Source: Bacteroidota bacterium (GTDB taxonomy: Bacteria; Bacteroidota; Bacteroidia; Flavobacteriales; Flavobacteriaceae). Taken from it: 14,384 nucleotides of DNA. Positions 7,141 through 14,384 of the stretch are shown here, piece after piece. A program made the translations under genes and the position numbers. The stretch's first letter is position 1, and every line of letters starts with the position of its first letter. The stretch lies in assembly GCA_023390775.1 (NCBI GenBank), contig JAEWCF010000103.1, positions 1 through 14,384 on the forward strand, written 5' to 3'. A model generated the notes under the pieces. It saw only the letters and a program-made list of their open reading frames with translations. It made no database searches and was not told where the DNA came from.

Positions 7141-7190
7141 AGTTTCTGCAAATTTGTCAGCATAAGTGCGGTGGCATAATTTCTGACAAA
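7121..7190 (+). repeat. Three alternating copies of CTGACAAA upstream of groES
   Basis: CTGACAAA lies at 7121-7128 (exactly the loop of the secG terminator), its reverse complement TTTGTCAG at 7153-7160, and CTGACAAA again at 7183-7190. Centres are 32 and 30 bp apart, about three helical turns each. The last two form a perfect inverted repeat with a 22-bp spacer. This could be an operator for groESL or an RNA structure; it is not the CIRCE element (TTAGCACTC-N9-GAGTGCTAA), which I do not see. Confidence 0.75.
7153..7185 (+). promoter_or_regulatory. Degenerate promoter candidate for groESL
   Basis: TTTG at 7153-7156 is followed after 20 bp by TAATTTCT (7177-7184), which matches TAnnTTTG in six bases (TTCT instead of TTTG). 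The boxes overlap the two arms of the TTTGTCAG/CTGACAAA inverted repeat, an arrangement in which a protein binding the arms would block polymerase. The groES ATG lies 47 bp downstream in an A-rich leader. The promoter call is weak. Confidence 0.35.
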
Positions 7191-7231
7191 CGCGCGCCGG
7201 AAAAAAATCAATTAACTTAAAATATCGCATT

Positions 7232-7507
7232 ATGGCATTAAACATCAAACCTCTTTCAGACAGGGTGCTGGTAGAGCCGGCAGCCGCCGAAACCCAGACT
7301 GCGTCGGGAATCTTTATCCCTGACACTGCCAAGGAAAAACCTCAGAAGGGCACTGTCGTGGCAGTGGGCGACGGCAAAAAGGACCACACCATGACCGTTA
7401 AGGTCGGCGATACGGTTCTTTACGGCAAGTATGCCGGCACCGAGCTAAAACTGGACGGCAAGGACTACCTGATCATGAAGGAAGACGACATTTTTGCTAT
7501 TATCTAA
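7232..7507 (+). CDS. groES: Co-chaperonin GroES
   Basis: The seven-subunit lid of the GroEL chamber, which closes the cage during ATP-driven folding in the cytoplasm. The 91-residue product is of typical length. It shows the N-terminal strand NIKPLSDRVLVEP, the mobile loop that contacts GroEL (AAETQTASGIFIPDTAKEKPQKG), the core GTVVAVGDGKK, and the C-terminal DYLIMKEDDIFAII. No Shine-Dalgarno sequence is visible; the leader is A-rich. groEL starts 18 bp after the stop, so the two form the usual operon. Upstream lie a terminator and the CTGACAAA repeats, which may carry its heat or stress control. Confidence 0.98.
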   Translation: MALNIKPLSDRVLVEPAAAETQTASGIFIPDTAKEKPQKGTVVAVGDGKKDHTMTVKVGDTVLYGKYAGTELKLDGKDYLIMKEDDIFAII

Positions 7508-7525
7508 TTAAATCAATCAACACAA

Positions 7526-9160
7526 ATGGCTAAAGACATTAAATTCGATATCGAGGCACGCGACGGCCTTAAGCGCGGCGTGGATGCGTTGGCAAACGCG
7601 GTAAAGGTGACCCTGGGGCCAAAAGGCCGCAACGTCATCATCGGTAAATCATTTGGAGGCCCCAATGTGACCAAGGATGGAGTTACCGTCGCAAAGGAAA
7701 TTGAACTGAAAGACCCGCTCGAAAATATGGGTGCGCAGATGGTTAAGGAGGTTGCCTCCAAAACCAACGACCTGGCCGGAGACGGAACCACGACTGCCAC
7801 CGTACTGGCACAGGCGATCGTCAAGGAAGGGCTCAAGAACGTAGCTGCCGGCGCAAATCCCATGGACCTGAAGCGCGGAATCGACAAGGCCGTCGAGGCC
7901 ATCGTGAACGACCTTTCGGCGCAGGCCAAAGTAGTGGGCAGCGACAGCGAGAAGATCAAGCAGATCGCGGCCATTTCGGCCAACAACGATGAGGTCATCG
8001 GCGAACTGATTGCGACCGCATTCACAAAAGTGGGAACCGAAGGCGTCATCACTGTCGAGGAAGCCAAGGGAACCGATACTTATGTGGATGTCGTCGAGGG
8101 AATGCAGTTCGACCGCGGTTACCTGTCGCCTTACTTCGTGACCAATCCGGAGAAAATGGAGGCCGAGCTCGAAAATCCTTATATCCTGCTTTACGACAAG
8201 AAAGTATCATCGCTCAAGGAACTTCTTCCCGTGCTGGAGCCGGTGGCCCAATCAGGCAAGCCGCTGCTCATCATCGCCGAGGATGTCGACGGAGAAGCAC
8301 TTTCGACACTTGTCGTGAACAAACTGCGCGGTGCGCTCAAGATTGCCGCCGTGAAGGCGCCTGGCTTTGGCGACCGGCGCAAGGCCCTTCTCGAGGACAT
8401 CGCAATCCTGACCGGGGGTACCGTGATCTCGGAAGAGCGCGGATACACCCTTGAAAACGCGACCCTTGACATGCTGGGAACCGCCAAGCGCGTCACCATC
8501 GACAAGGACAATACCACCGTGGTAAGCGGCGCCGGCGAAGCGGACATGATCAAGAACCGCGTCAACCAGATCAAGGCGCAGATCGAGACCACCACATCCG
8601 ATTACGACCGCGAAAAACTTCAGGAAAGGCTGGCCAAACTCGCGGGCGGCGTTGCAGTACTTTATGTAGGTGCCGCATCGGAAGTTGAAATGAAAGAGAA
8701 AAAGGACCGCGTTGACGATGCGCTCCACGCGACCCGTGCCGCCGTTGAGGAAGGCATTGTGGCCGGTGGCGGTGTTGCCCTGCTTCGCGCGAAGAATACG
8801 TTGAAAAACCTTGCTTCGGAGAACGCAGACGAGGCCACCGGGATCCAGATTGTGTCGCGCGCCGTTGAATCACCGCTGCGCACCATCGTCGAGAATGCCG
8901 GACTGGAAGGTTCGGTAGTGGTTGCCAAGGTAGCCGAGGGAACCGGCGACTTCGGTTACAACGCCAAGACCGACGAATACGTGGACATGCTTTCGGCGGG
9001 AATCATCGATCCCAAGAAGGTGACCCGTGTAGCACTTGAAAATGCCGCGTCGGTTGCCGGAATGATCCTAACTACCGAATGTGCGCTTGTCGACATCAAG
9101 GAGGATGCACCTGCCGGAGGCGGAATGCCAATGGGAGGCGGAATGCCAGGCATGATGTAA
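7526..9160 (+). CDS. groEL: Chaperonin GroEL (Hsp60)
   Basis: A 14-subunit ATP-driven folding chamber. The 544 residues show all family landmarks: the nucleotide-site loop VTLGPKGRN (28-36), the ATPase motif DGTTTAT with D86 (equivalent of E. coli D87), PYFVTNPEKMEAE leading into the apical domain, the signature region AAVEEGIVAGGGVALLRA, and the flexible Gly-Met tail (GGGMPMGGGMPGMM). It is the second gene of the groES-groEL operon and is closed by a strong terminator 20 bp downstream. Nothing is truncated or odd. The sequence looks most like flavobacterial GroEL by eye. Confidence 0.99.
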   Translation: MAKDIKFDIEARDGLKRGVDALANAVKVTLGPKGRNVIIGKSFGGPNVTKDGVTVAKEIELKDPLENMGAQMVKEVASKTNDLAGDGTTTATVLAQAIVKEGLKNVAAGANPMDLKRGIDKAVEAIVNDLSAQAKVVGSDSEKIKQIAAISANNDEVIGELIATAFTKVGTEGVITVEEAKGTDTYVDVVEGMQFDRGYLSPYFVTNPEKMEAELENPYILLYDKKVSSLKELLPVLEPVAQSGKPLLIIAEDVDGEALSTLVVNKLRGALKIAAVKAPGFGDRRKALLEDIAILTGGTVISEERGYTLENATLDMLGTAKRVTIDKDNTTVVSGAGEADMIKNRVNQIKAQIETTTSDYDREKLQERLAKLAGGVAVLYVGAASEVEMKEKKDRVDDALHATRAAVEEGIVAGGGVALLRAKNTLKNLASENADEATGIQIVSRAVESPLRTIVENAGLEGSVVVAKVAEGTGDFGYNAKTDEYVDMLSAGIIDPKKVTRVALENAASVAGMILTTECALVDIKEDAPAGGGMPMGGGMPGMM

Positions 9161-9178
9161 CAGCCCATAACATTATTT

Positions 9179-9211
9179 TAAACTGCCCCTTGCCCGGGCA
9201 GTTTTTTTTTT
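9179..9211 (+). terminator. Strong Rho-independent terminator after groEL
   Basis: The stem AACTGCCC (9181-9188) pairs with GGGCAGTT (9196-9203) around a 7-nt loop CTTGCCC, and an adjacent A-T pair can lengthen it. It runs directly into ten T residues (9202-9211). This is the clearest terminator in the window and isolates groESL from the next gene. Confidence 0.92.
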
Positions 9212-9249
9212 GCGATAAAATTCTATATTCGTGGAATCAAAACACATCC

Positions 9250-11586
9250 ATGAACAGAATTCTACCCGTGCTATTCTGGCTTTGCGGCTTTGTCGCCTGC
9301 GCCCAGAACCCGCTTCCGACGTCCAAATTCCCCGAAGCCGCGGCGGCGTACTTCAAGGCCGATCGGGAGAAAATCCATCTTCATCTCAACAAGACGGTGT
9401 TGCAAGCCGGCGAAAAATTGTGGTTCAAGGGGTATCTCACCGAAATCAAGAACAACCTTCCGTACGGGGCAACGACCAACGTCCATGTCCAGCTCAAAGA
9501 CACGCAGGGCAAGGTCCGCTATCAATTGCTGGCCTACGCCGAAGGCAGCGTTTTCACGGGCTTCATTCCCCTCAAGGGCCTGGAGGGCGGCTTGTACCAC
9601 GTGCACGCATACACCAATTTCATGAACAATTTTGCCGAAGACGAATCGGCGATGGCAACGATTTCGGTGATTGGGGAAGCCGACGGTAAATTTTACGACA
9701 TGGCCAAATTGGGGGATGAAATGGAAATTTCGTTCCATCCGGAAGGCGGCGCACTCGTCGACGGGATTGCCAATACGGTAGGCGTCCACATACGCGATTG
9801 CAACGGTAACGGGATTGCGATCCAGGATGGCGTCGTGACCGATGCCGCCGGGAAGACCATCACCACATTTTCCACATCCGATTCAGGTTATGGCCGATTC
9901 GACATTCCGTCTGCCACGACCCAGCAATATTCGGCAACGGTCAACCGGAACGGAGCGGCCATGACCTCAAAATTGCCCCTTGCGCAAACAGCCGGCGTGA
10001 CCCTGTCGGCAAACAGTTACGCAAATCCGCAGAAGACGGTCATCAGGCTTCGGACAAATCCGCGGGGCGCGAAATCGGGACCTTATGGCCTGTACGTCCA
10101 ACAGGCGGCACTTGCATCGGGAAGTGCGATTGATTTGTCGACGGGGGAACAGACCCTTGCCATCCCCACCTCCGAGCTTCCGTATGGCATCTGCACGCTC
10201 TTTGTCACCGATCAGGCCGGGAAGCCCGTCGCCCGCAGGCTGTTCTTCAATCCGGTTCCGGGTGCGGAGCCAAGCATTGACTTTGCCGCCCGGCGCCAGG
10301 GGGATTCCGTTATCGTTCACGGGGTATCGACGATCCGGAACGGGGAACTCAGCATCTCGGTCTTGCCTTCGCGAACCCTTGCCGACAAAAAAATGCCGGA
10401 CATGGCTACTTCGCTCTGGGCTGATGCATTCGTCGAATCGTCCATCGGGAACATCAACACGCTGGTTGCCGATTATTCAAGGAAGAATGGCTATGAGCTC
10501 GACAACCGGCTCATTTGCAGCGCTCCGAAATATACCTGGGAAAACATCAACGGGCCCGTGCCCGGCAACAAGCATCCGTTTGACATCGGGCTGACGGTAA
10601 AAGGAACAATCAACAGCACCATCCGGGACAAGGCATCGGCGAAAGTGACCATGAATTCGTACCAACTCGGACTGAACGAGACGGTTCCGGTCAATGACAG
10701 GAATGAGGTTATTTTTGAGAACATCATGGCGGTCGACTCGACTCACATCCATTTTTCGCTGTTCGAGAAAAACGAAAAGATGGCCAAGATGCAGATGGCT
10801 TTCAGCGTCAACAATGCCGCGCGTCAGTTCATTAAACCCTTCACGGCCCGCTCGTGCACAACGGCGCAGATGGCCCAGCCCATGCCGGTGCCCAAGATCG
10901 ATGGAGCCATCGAACTTGCGGATGTTGTGGTCGAGGCAGAGGAAAAAAAGGAGGAAAAACTCACTAAACTGGTTCGATACAACAACAACTGGGCGCGTGG
11001 TTACAAGATTACTGACAATGAATTCAACATGTACCGGGATGTCCTGAGCTTTATCCAGAACCACGGATACAATGTGGAACGCACCGGAGGGACGGTCATC
11101 ATCCGTTCACGGATCTCGAGGTCATTCGTAGGCAGCCTTTCGCCCGCCATTTTCATGGACGATGTGCCCCTTACCGACTACAATATCCTGGACGGCATGG
11201 GCCTGAACCAGATCGACGAAATCTACATCAACAAGCACGGTTACGGCGGAGGCGACAATTCGAGCAACGGGATCATCAGGATCTACACCCGGAAAGACCT
11301 GGGCGCAAAAGCGGCGGCCCTGAAGGTCAAATCGCAGTCATTCCTGATTGAAAAGGGCTTTCAGCAATATGACGAATTTACGATGCCGCGGTACGATTCA
11401 TTTGAGGATCCGGGATTCCAGGCCCTTGGCGCGATCCATTGGCTGCCGCGCGTCGGCACGAACGAAAACGGCAGTTTTGCCTTTGCCCTGCCCCATACGG
11501 GCCTTGAAGAAGTTAAGTTGATCGTGCGCGGGATTTCGTCCGAAGGAGTGCCCATTTCAATCACCAAAGTGATCAAGCTTCCGTAA
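9250..11586 (+). CDS. Secreted MG2-like / TonB-plug-like protein without a barrel
   Basis: The exact function is unknown. The 778-residue product starts with a signal peptide (MNRILPVLFWLCGFVACAQ, probable cut after A18). Residues about 32-135 resemble a macroglobulin MG2 domain (DREKIHLHLNKTVLQAGEKLWFKGYL, GGLYHVHAYTNFM). HPEGGALVDGIANTVGVHI at about 160 is a second beta-sandwich motif typical of this Bacteroidota family. Residues about 555-680 look like a TonB-dependent receptor plug (VVVEAEEKKEEK, PAIFMDDVPLTDYNIL, IDEIYINKHGYGGGDNSS, GIIRIYTRK), but no outer-membrane barrel follows. Instead the protein ends in a short beta-rich domain (ENGSFAFALPHTGLEEVKLIV). It is probably periplasmic or surface-exposed. 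The start at 9250 is the ATG that yields a signal peptide; the frame extends upstream into groEL only by chance. It stands alone and converges on the DedA gene 25 bp away. Confidence 0.85.
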   Translation: MNRILPVLFWLCGFVACAQNPLPTSKFPEAAAAYFKADREKIHLHLNKTVLQAGEKLWFKGYLTEIKNNLPYGATTNVHVQLKDTQGKVRYQLLAYAEGSVFTGFIPLKGLEGGLYHVHAYTNFMNNFAEDESAMATISVIGEADGKFYDMAKLGDEMEISFHPEGGALVDGIANTVGVHIRDCNGNGIAIQDGVVTDAAGKTITTFSTSDSGYGRFDIPSATTQQYSATVNRNGAAMTSKLPLAQTAGVTLSANSYANPQKTVIRLRTNPRGAKSGPYGLYVQQAALASGSAIDLSTGEQTLAIPTSELPYGICTLFVTDQAGKPVARRLFFNPVPGAEPSIDFAARRQGDSVIVHGVSTIRNGELSISVLPSRTLADKKMPDMATSLWADAFVESSIGNINTLVADYSRKNGYELDNRLICSAPKYTWENINGPVPGNKHPFDIGLTVKGTINSTIRDKASAKVTMNSYQLGLNETVPVNDRNEVIFENIMAVDSTHIHFSLFEKNEKMAKMQMAFSVNNAARQFIKPFTARSCTTAQMAQPMPVPKIDGAIELADVVVEAEEKKEEKLTKLVRYNNNWARGYKITDNEFNMYRDVLSFIQNHGYNVERTGGTVIIRSRISRSFVGSLSPAIFMDDVPLTDYNILDGMGLNQIDEIYINKHGYGGGDNSSNGIIRIYTRKDLGAKAAALKVKSQSFLIEKGFQQYDEFTMPRYDSFEDPGFQALGAIHWLPRVGTNENGSFAFALPHTGLEEVKLIVRGISSEGVPISITKVIKLP

Positions 11587-11611
11587 CGAATCGATCTATC
11601 GGAAAACGGCC

Positions 11612-12292
11612 CTAGAGCGTCGTCGTGGTTTTTTTGCTGAATTTAAAGATGACCGGAAGGATCGTGATGACCACCAGTATAATGACGATCAGTTCGATGT
11701 GTTCCTTAAGGTCGATCTGGTAATTGTCAAGCAGGAATCCGTAGAGGTAATGCCCTGCGAAAATAAGGCTGAAAGACCAAAGGAAAGAACTGAGCACGTT
11801 GTAGAACATGAACTTCTTCTTTTCCATCATCACGATGCCGGCTACGATGGGCGCAAACGTCCTGAAAATGGGAAGGAAGCGCGCAAAGATAATGGCGCGG
11901 CCACCGTGTGTTTCAAAAAAATCCTTTGACTGGATCAGGTACTTTTTTTTGAACCAGAATGAATCCTCGCGATTGTAGAGGTAATATCCGCTTTTGGAAC
12001 CGAACCAATAGCCAACCGTATTGCCGATGATTCCCGCAATCGCAACCAGGGTCGCAAGAAGGGTGACATTGGCCAGGTCGCTGCCGATGTACAGAAAATT
12101 TTCAATGAGTTCGCGGTTGTAGATTCCCGCCAGGAACAAAAGGCTGTCGCCCGGAAGAAAGAAACCAGCGAAGAGCCCGGTTTCGGCAAAGACGATAAAG
12201 AGCACGATGATCAGGCCCAGCTTGACGCCGTTGATGTCAAAATGGATATAAAAAGAAGGATCGATCAGGTTTCTCCAGTCAAATTCACTCAT
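11612..12292 (-). CDS. DedA-family inner-membrane protein
   Basis: A DedA/SNARE-associated-Golgi-fold membrane protein. Members act in membrane homeostasis, and some flip undecaprenyl phosphate or phosphatidylethanolamine. The 226 residues show the family signatures: E37 and D49 in FAETGLFAGFFLPGDSLLFLAG, the glycine-rich IAGIIGNTVGYWFGSKSG, and the arginine pair R138 and R144 in FARFLPIFRTFAPIVAG, which corresponds to essential residues in E. coli YqjA. There are several hydrophobic helices, including a C-terminal one (IELIVIILVVITILPVIF), and a cytoplasmic-type KKTTTTL tail. It lies 124 bp downstream of the HMA gene on the same strand and may have its own promoter. The precise lipid substrate is not readable. 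Confidence 0.93.
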   Translation of the reverse strand: MSEFDWRNLIDPSFYIHFDINGVKLGLIIVLFIVFAETGLFAGFFLPGDSLLFLAGIYNRELIENFLYIGSDLANVTLLATLVAIAGIIGNTVGYWFGSKSGYYLYNREDSFWFKKKYLIQSKDFFETHGGRAIIFARFLPIFRTFAPIVAGIVMMEKKKFMFYNVLSSFLWSFSLIFAGHYLYGFLLDNYQIDLKEHIELIVIILVVITILPVIFKFSKKTTTTL

Positions 12293-12326
12293 TAAAGTAG
12301 GCTTTTACGCAAAATAATTCAGCGCG

Positions 12327-12357
12327 TGAAAGTAGGAATTATTTGGCGCAACCACAA
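12327..12357 (-). promoter_or_regulatory. Weak promoter candidate for the DedA gene
   Basis: On the minus strand, TTG (12357-12355) is followed after 20 bp by TACTTTCA (12334-12327), which matches TAnnTTTG in all but the last two bases. The motif CCTACTTT is repeated next to the start codon (12301-12294), and its core CTACTTTAA appears inverted at 12367-12375. The predicted leader would be about 30 nt. The call rests mostly on spacing. Confidence 0.25.
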
Positions 12358-12416
12358 TTTAATGGGCTACTTTAAAATTTTATTAACGGCTACCCGACCG
12401 ACCCTGTTTACCTCAT

Positions 12417-12758
12417 TTACGGGGCTTTCCGCTCATACTGGCAACAGCCGTGCAAGCCTGCATAATCGGCATCGGTGGCCTTGACTCCCCCTGCATCATG
12501 ACCGGCTTTGGCGACGGCTTTGGCGACGGCTTCGGCCGAGGTTTTTTCCTCATTCAAAATCAGGTGCAGCGTCTGGTCATCCGCATGCCATTGTGCCGAC
12601 TTCACGCCCGCCACGCCAAGTGCGGCTTTCTCGATCCGTTTCTTGCACATCTCGCAATTGCCCGAAACCTCGATGTTGTGCTTGGCATTCTTGTTTTTTT
12701 GTTGTGCCGACGCGGTCATTCCGATGACCAACATCAGCAAAAAAGCGATTTTCTTCAT
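12417..12758 (-). CDS. Small periplasmic HMA-domain metal-binding protein
   Basis: A 113-residue secreted protein built around one heavy-metal-associated (HMA) ferredoxin-like domain. The signal peptide is MKKIAFLLMLVIGMTASA, with likely cleavage before Q19. The metal site C35-x2-C38 lies in VSGNCEMCKKRIEKAAL, followed by the family pattern GVKSAQWHADDQTLHLIL. The C-terminus carries a second cysteine pair, C105-C106, in LHGCCQYER, seen in similar Bacteroidota proteins and perhaps part of the site. HMA domains usually bind Cu(I) or other soft metals; the metal here is not proven. The gene begins 3 bp after the TonB-dependent receptor stop, so the two are almost certainly one operon. It probably passes metal across the periplasm or senses it. 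Confidence 0.9.
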   Translation of the reverse strand: MKKIAFLLMLVIGMTASAQQKNKNAKHNIEVSGNCEMCKKRIEKAALGVAGVKSAQWHADDQTLHLILNEEKTSAEAVAKAVAKAGHDAGGVKATDADYAGLHGCCQYERKAP

Positions 12759-12761
12759 TAT

Positions 12762-14384
12762 CTATTTGATTTTATATCTTAAACCTGCGTAGTACATCTG
12801 CCCAAAAACCGGTCCGTAAACCACCGACGCGTCAAAGTTTTCACCAAACGGGTTGTGGCTGCCCAATATTGCGTTGTCTTGCCGGTAATTGCCAATGTTC
12901 TCTCCGCCGACATACACTTCAAAAACCGAAGAAAACGTCCGGGTGACCTGAGCGTTGGCCTGCCAGAAGGAGGGCGCGTAATCGGGAAGCGATGCATCAG
13001 GCGGATTTCCGGCCGTGGAGGGAAATCGCTGTTCACCCATCCAATTTACGGTGGCATCAAAACGCCATTGCCTGCCTTTCTCCACGATGTGCGTGGCATA
13101 TTCAAGATTGGCAAAGAACCGGTGCCTGGACTGGAGCGGGCGCTCAAATGTACCCGAGATGTAATCGGTGGAAATGTCATAAAATTTATAGGCCGTGCGA
13201 AGGTTGAGGTGTGTCGCCAGCTCGATATTGCCCTCAATTTGCAGGCTCGTCGCGCTGGAATTCCCGTCCAGGTTATAAAAAAGCACCTGTTGGGGGCCCG
13301 CATAAAGGTCCACCACGGCCTGGTTTTGGAAATCGGTGCGGTAAAGGTCGAATCCGACGTCTGCCCGCTTTCCGAAAAGATCAAATCCCTGCAGGAAACT
13401 GATTCCGTAGTTCCAGGCAATTTCCGGATCGAGCCCGTATTGTTTGCCTTCGTTGTCCAGGATGGAGAACATTCGCGAACTTGCAAAGAGCTGCTGGTTT
13501 TCGGCAAAAATATTTGCCCCGCGTTTTCCCCTGCCCGCCGAAGCCCTGAAAACTCCTCGGTCCCATGGATTGTACCGAAGATGGATCCGGGGGGTTGCAA
13601 AAACACCCAGGCGGTTGTGGGCATCGGCACGCAAACCCGCCACAATGCTCAGATTGTCGGTGTTGTCGTAGGTGTACTCAAAGAACGCCCCGACCGAATT
13701 GTCAACGCGGTCAAAATCGCGCGAGATTCCCGGAACGGCCAGCCGCTCGTCATACCGGTCATAGGTGAAATTGACGCCCGTGGCGAATTTGTGCATGGTG
13801 TTGCCGATGATCGAATTGAAGATCAGGTTTGAATAGTAGCTCTTTTGGGCAATGTCGTACGTGCTAAGGCCGAAATACGAATCCTGGTCATGCGAACTGA
13901 AAGCGTTCTGGAAACCGATGCTCTGGTAGGGCATGTCGGGAAAGACATAACCCACCTTAGCTGACAGGTCCAGGCGGTCGGTATTGACCTCCGAACCCCA
14001 GTGATTGGTCGTGAATTTGTCCCTCCCGGGGTCAAAATCCGTCTCCCCTGCCTGCTTCTCGTCGGTCATGAAGCGGAAATTGATAAAGCTGACCCAACCC
14101 TTTTCGGCGTCGGCGTATTGCCAGCGGTTCATGACGTTATACTGCCGCCCTACGGGGTTGTCCAGGAACATGTCGTGATTCATGTCGTTTTTGTCCGTCC
14201 TCGCATTCCCGTGCAGGAAGAGGCTCGTGGACCACTTGTCCGACATCTTTTTGTTAAAGTGCATGTTGGCCTCGAAACGCGCGTCGGTTGACCCGTACAG
14301 ATTGAGGTAAAAGGGGATGTCCGTTGCGGGTTTGATGAGCTCGGTATTGATCTGTCCCGATATGCTCTCGAAGCCGTTTACCAC
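12762..14384 (-). CDS. TonB-dependent outer-membrane receptor, N-terminus cut by window edge
   Basis: A TonB-energised importer. The visible 540 residues are the C-terminal part. They begin at the end of the plug (VVNGFESISGQINTELIKP, the usual plug-to-barrel junction) and then form an aromatic-rich beta barrel (ASAGRGKRGANIFAENQQLF, DLYRTDFQNQAVVDLY, FEVYVGGENIGNYRQDNAI). They end in YYAGLRYKIK, a normal barrel end with an aromatic third strand. The signal peptide, any carboxypeptidase-like domain, the TonB box and most of the plug, about 200 residues, lie beyond the right edge. An early segment rich in Met, His and Asp (KNDMNHDMFLDN) might bind metal. The tight link to the HMA protein suggests metal or metal-chelate uptake, possibly copper. 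The substrate is inferred from context only. Confidence 0.92.
   Translation of the reverse strand: MVNGFESISGQINTELIKPATDIPFYLNLYGSTDARFEANMHFNKKMSDKWSTSLFLHGNARTDKNDMNHDMFLDNPVGRQYNVMNRWQYADAEKGWVSFINFRFMTDEKQAGETDFDPGRDKFTTNHWGSEVNTDRLDLSAKVGYVFPDMPYQSIGFQNAFSSHDQDSYFGLSTYDIAQKSYYSNLIFNSIIGNTMHKFATGVNFTYDRYDERLAVPGISRDFDRVDNSVGAFFEYTYDNTDNLSIVAGLRADAHNRLGVFATPRIHLRYNPWDRGVFRASAGRGKRGANIFAENQQLFASSRMFSILDNEGKQYGLDPEIAWNYGISFLQGFDLFGKRADVGFDLYRTDFQNQAVVDLYAGPQQVLFYNLDGNSSATSLQIEGNIELATHLNLRTAYKFYDISTDYISGTFERPLQSRHRFFANLEYATHIVEKGRQWRFDATVNWMGEQRFPSTAGNPPDASLPDYAPSFWQANAQVTRTFSSVFEVYVGGENIGNYRQDNAILGSHNPFGENFDASVVYGPVFGQMYYAGLRYKIK

Noticed and set aside
7172..7186. Sigma-54 promoter (TGGCAT-N5-CTGA) upstream of groES
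   Set aside because: The -24 GG is present, but the essential -12 GC is GA and the flanking bases fit poorly, so it is not credible as an RpoN promoter.
9224..9231. TATATTCG as the -7 box of the MG2/plug gene
   Set aside because: One mismatch to TAnnTTTG and the only TTG upstream is 11 bp away, too close for a promoter pair.
9079..9249. Upstream extension of the MG2/plug protein into groEL
   Set aside because: The extension overlaps the groEL 3' end and crosses its terminator. The ATG at 9250 gives a proper signal peptide.
11587..11611. Terminator between the convergent MG2/plug and DedA genes
   Set aside because: Only a 4-bp CGAT/ATCG stem can be drawn in the 25-bp gap, too weak to call.
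12855..13832. 325-codon open frame on the plus strand
   Set aside because: It lies wholly antisense to the TonB-dependent receptor, whose barrel motifs are clear. The antisense translation shows no recognisable domain; open antisense frames are common in GC-rich codons.

Overview
The window looks like chromosomal core DNA of a Bacteroidota bacterium, most likely a Flavobacteriaceae with unusually high GC for that family. The proteins read as Flavobacterium-type (MiaB, TopA, LptE, GroEL and a barrel-less MG2/plug protein). Translation starts generally lack Shine-Dalgarno sequences. Several upstream regions carry the Bacteroidota promoter pattern TTG-N(~20)-TAnnTTTG. The taxonomic call is made by eye, not by a database search. 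I see no phage, insertion sequence, CRISPR array, tRNA or rRNA, and no defence island. No gene-free stretch exceeds about 200 bases.

Left part (1-2402): topA (DNA topoisomerase I), minus strand, running off the left edge with about 735 codons visible. A 196-bp divergent control region separates it from miaB.

Central plus-strand block (2403-9160): miaB (tRNA methylthiotransferase), a short intergenic repeat patch, a sigma-54 activator with no sensory domain, lptE (LPS-assembly lipoprotein), an uncharacterised TPR-ended protein, secG (Sec translocon), a terminator hairpin, then groES-groEL and a second strong terminator. lptE, the TPR gene and secG are translationally coupled (1-bp and 4-bp overlaps). 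The block therefore links RNA modification, envelope biogenesis, protein export and folding.

Right part (9250-14384): a large secreted MG2/TonB-plug-like protein on the plus strand, converging on a minus-strand set. In transcription order that set is a partial TonB-dependent receptor, a small periplasmic HMA metal-binding protein 3 bp downstream of it, and, after a 124-bp gap, a DedA-family membrane protein. The receptor/HMA pair suggests metal (perhaps copper) handling, but the substrate is not proven by sequence.

The most unusual non-coding signals are (i) three copies of an 8-mer, CTGACAAA, in alternating orientation about 31 bp apart between secG and groES, one of them forming exactly the loop of the secG terminator, and (ii) a tandem array of seven 7-bp units directly in front of the sigma-54 activator. 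I found no clear new multi-gene system; most of the window is ordinary housekeeping DNA.
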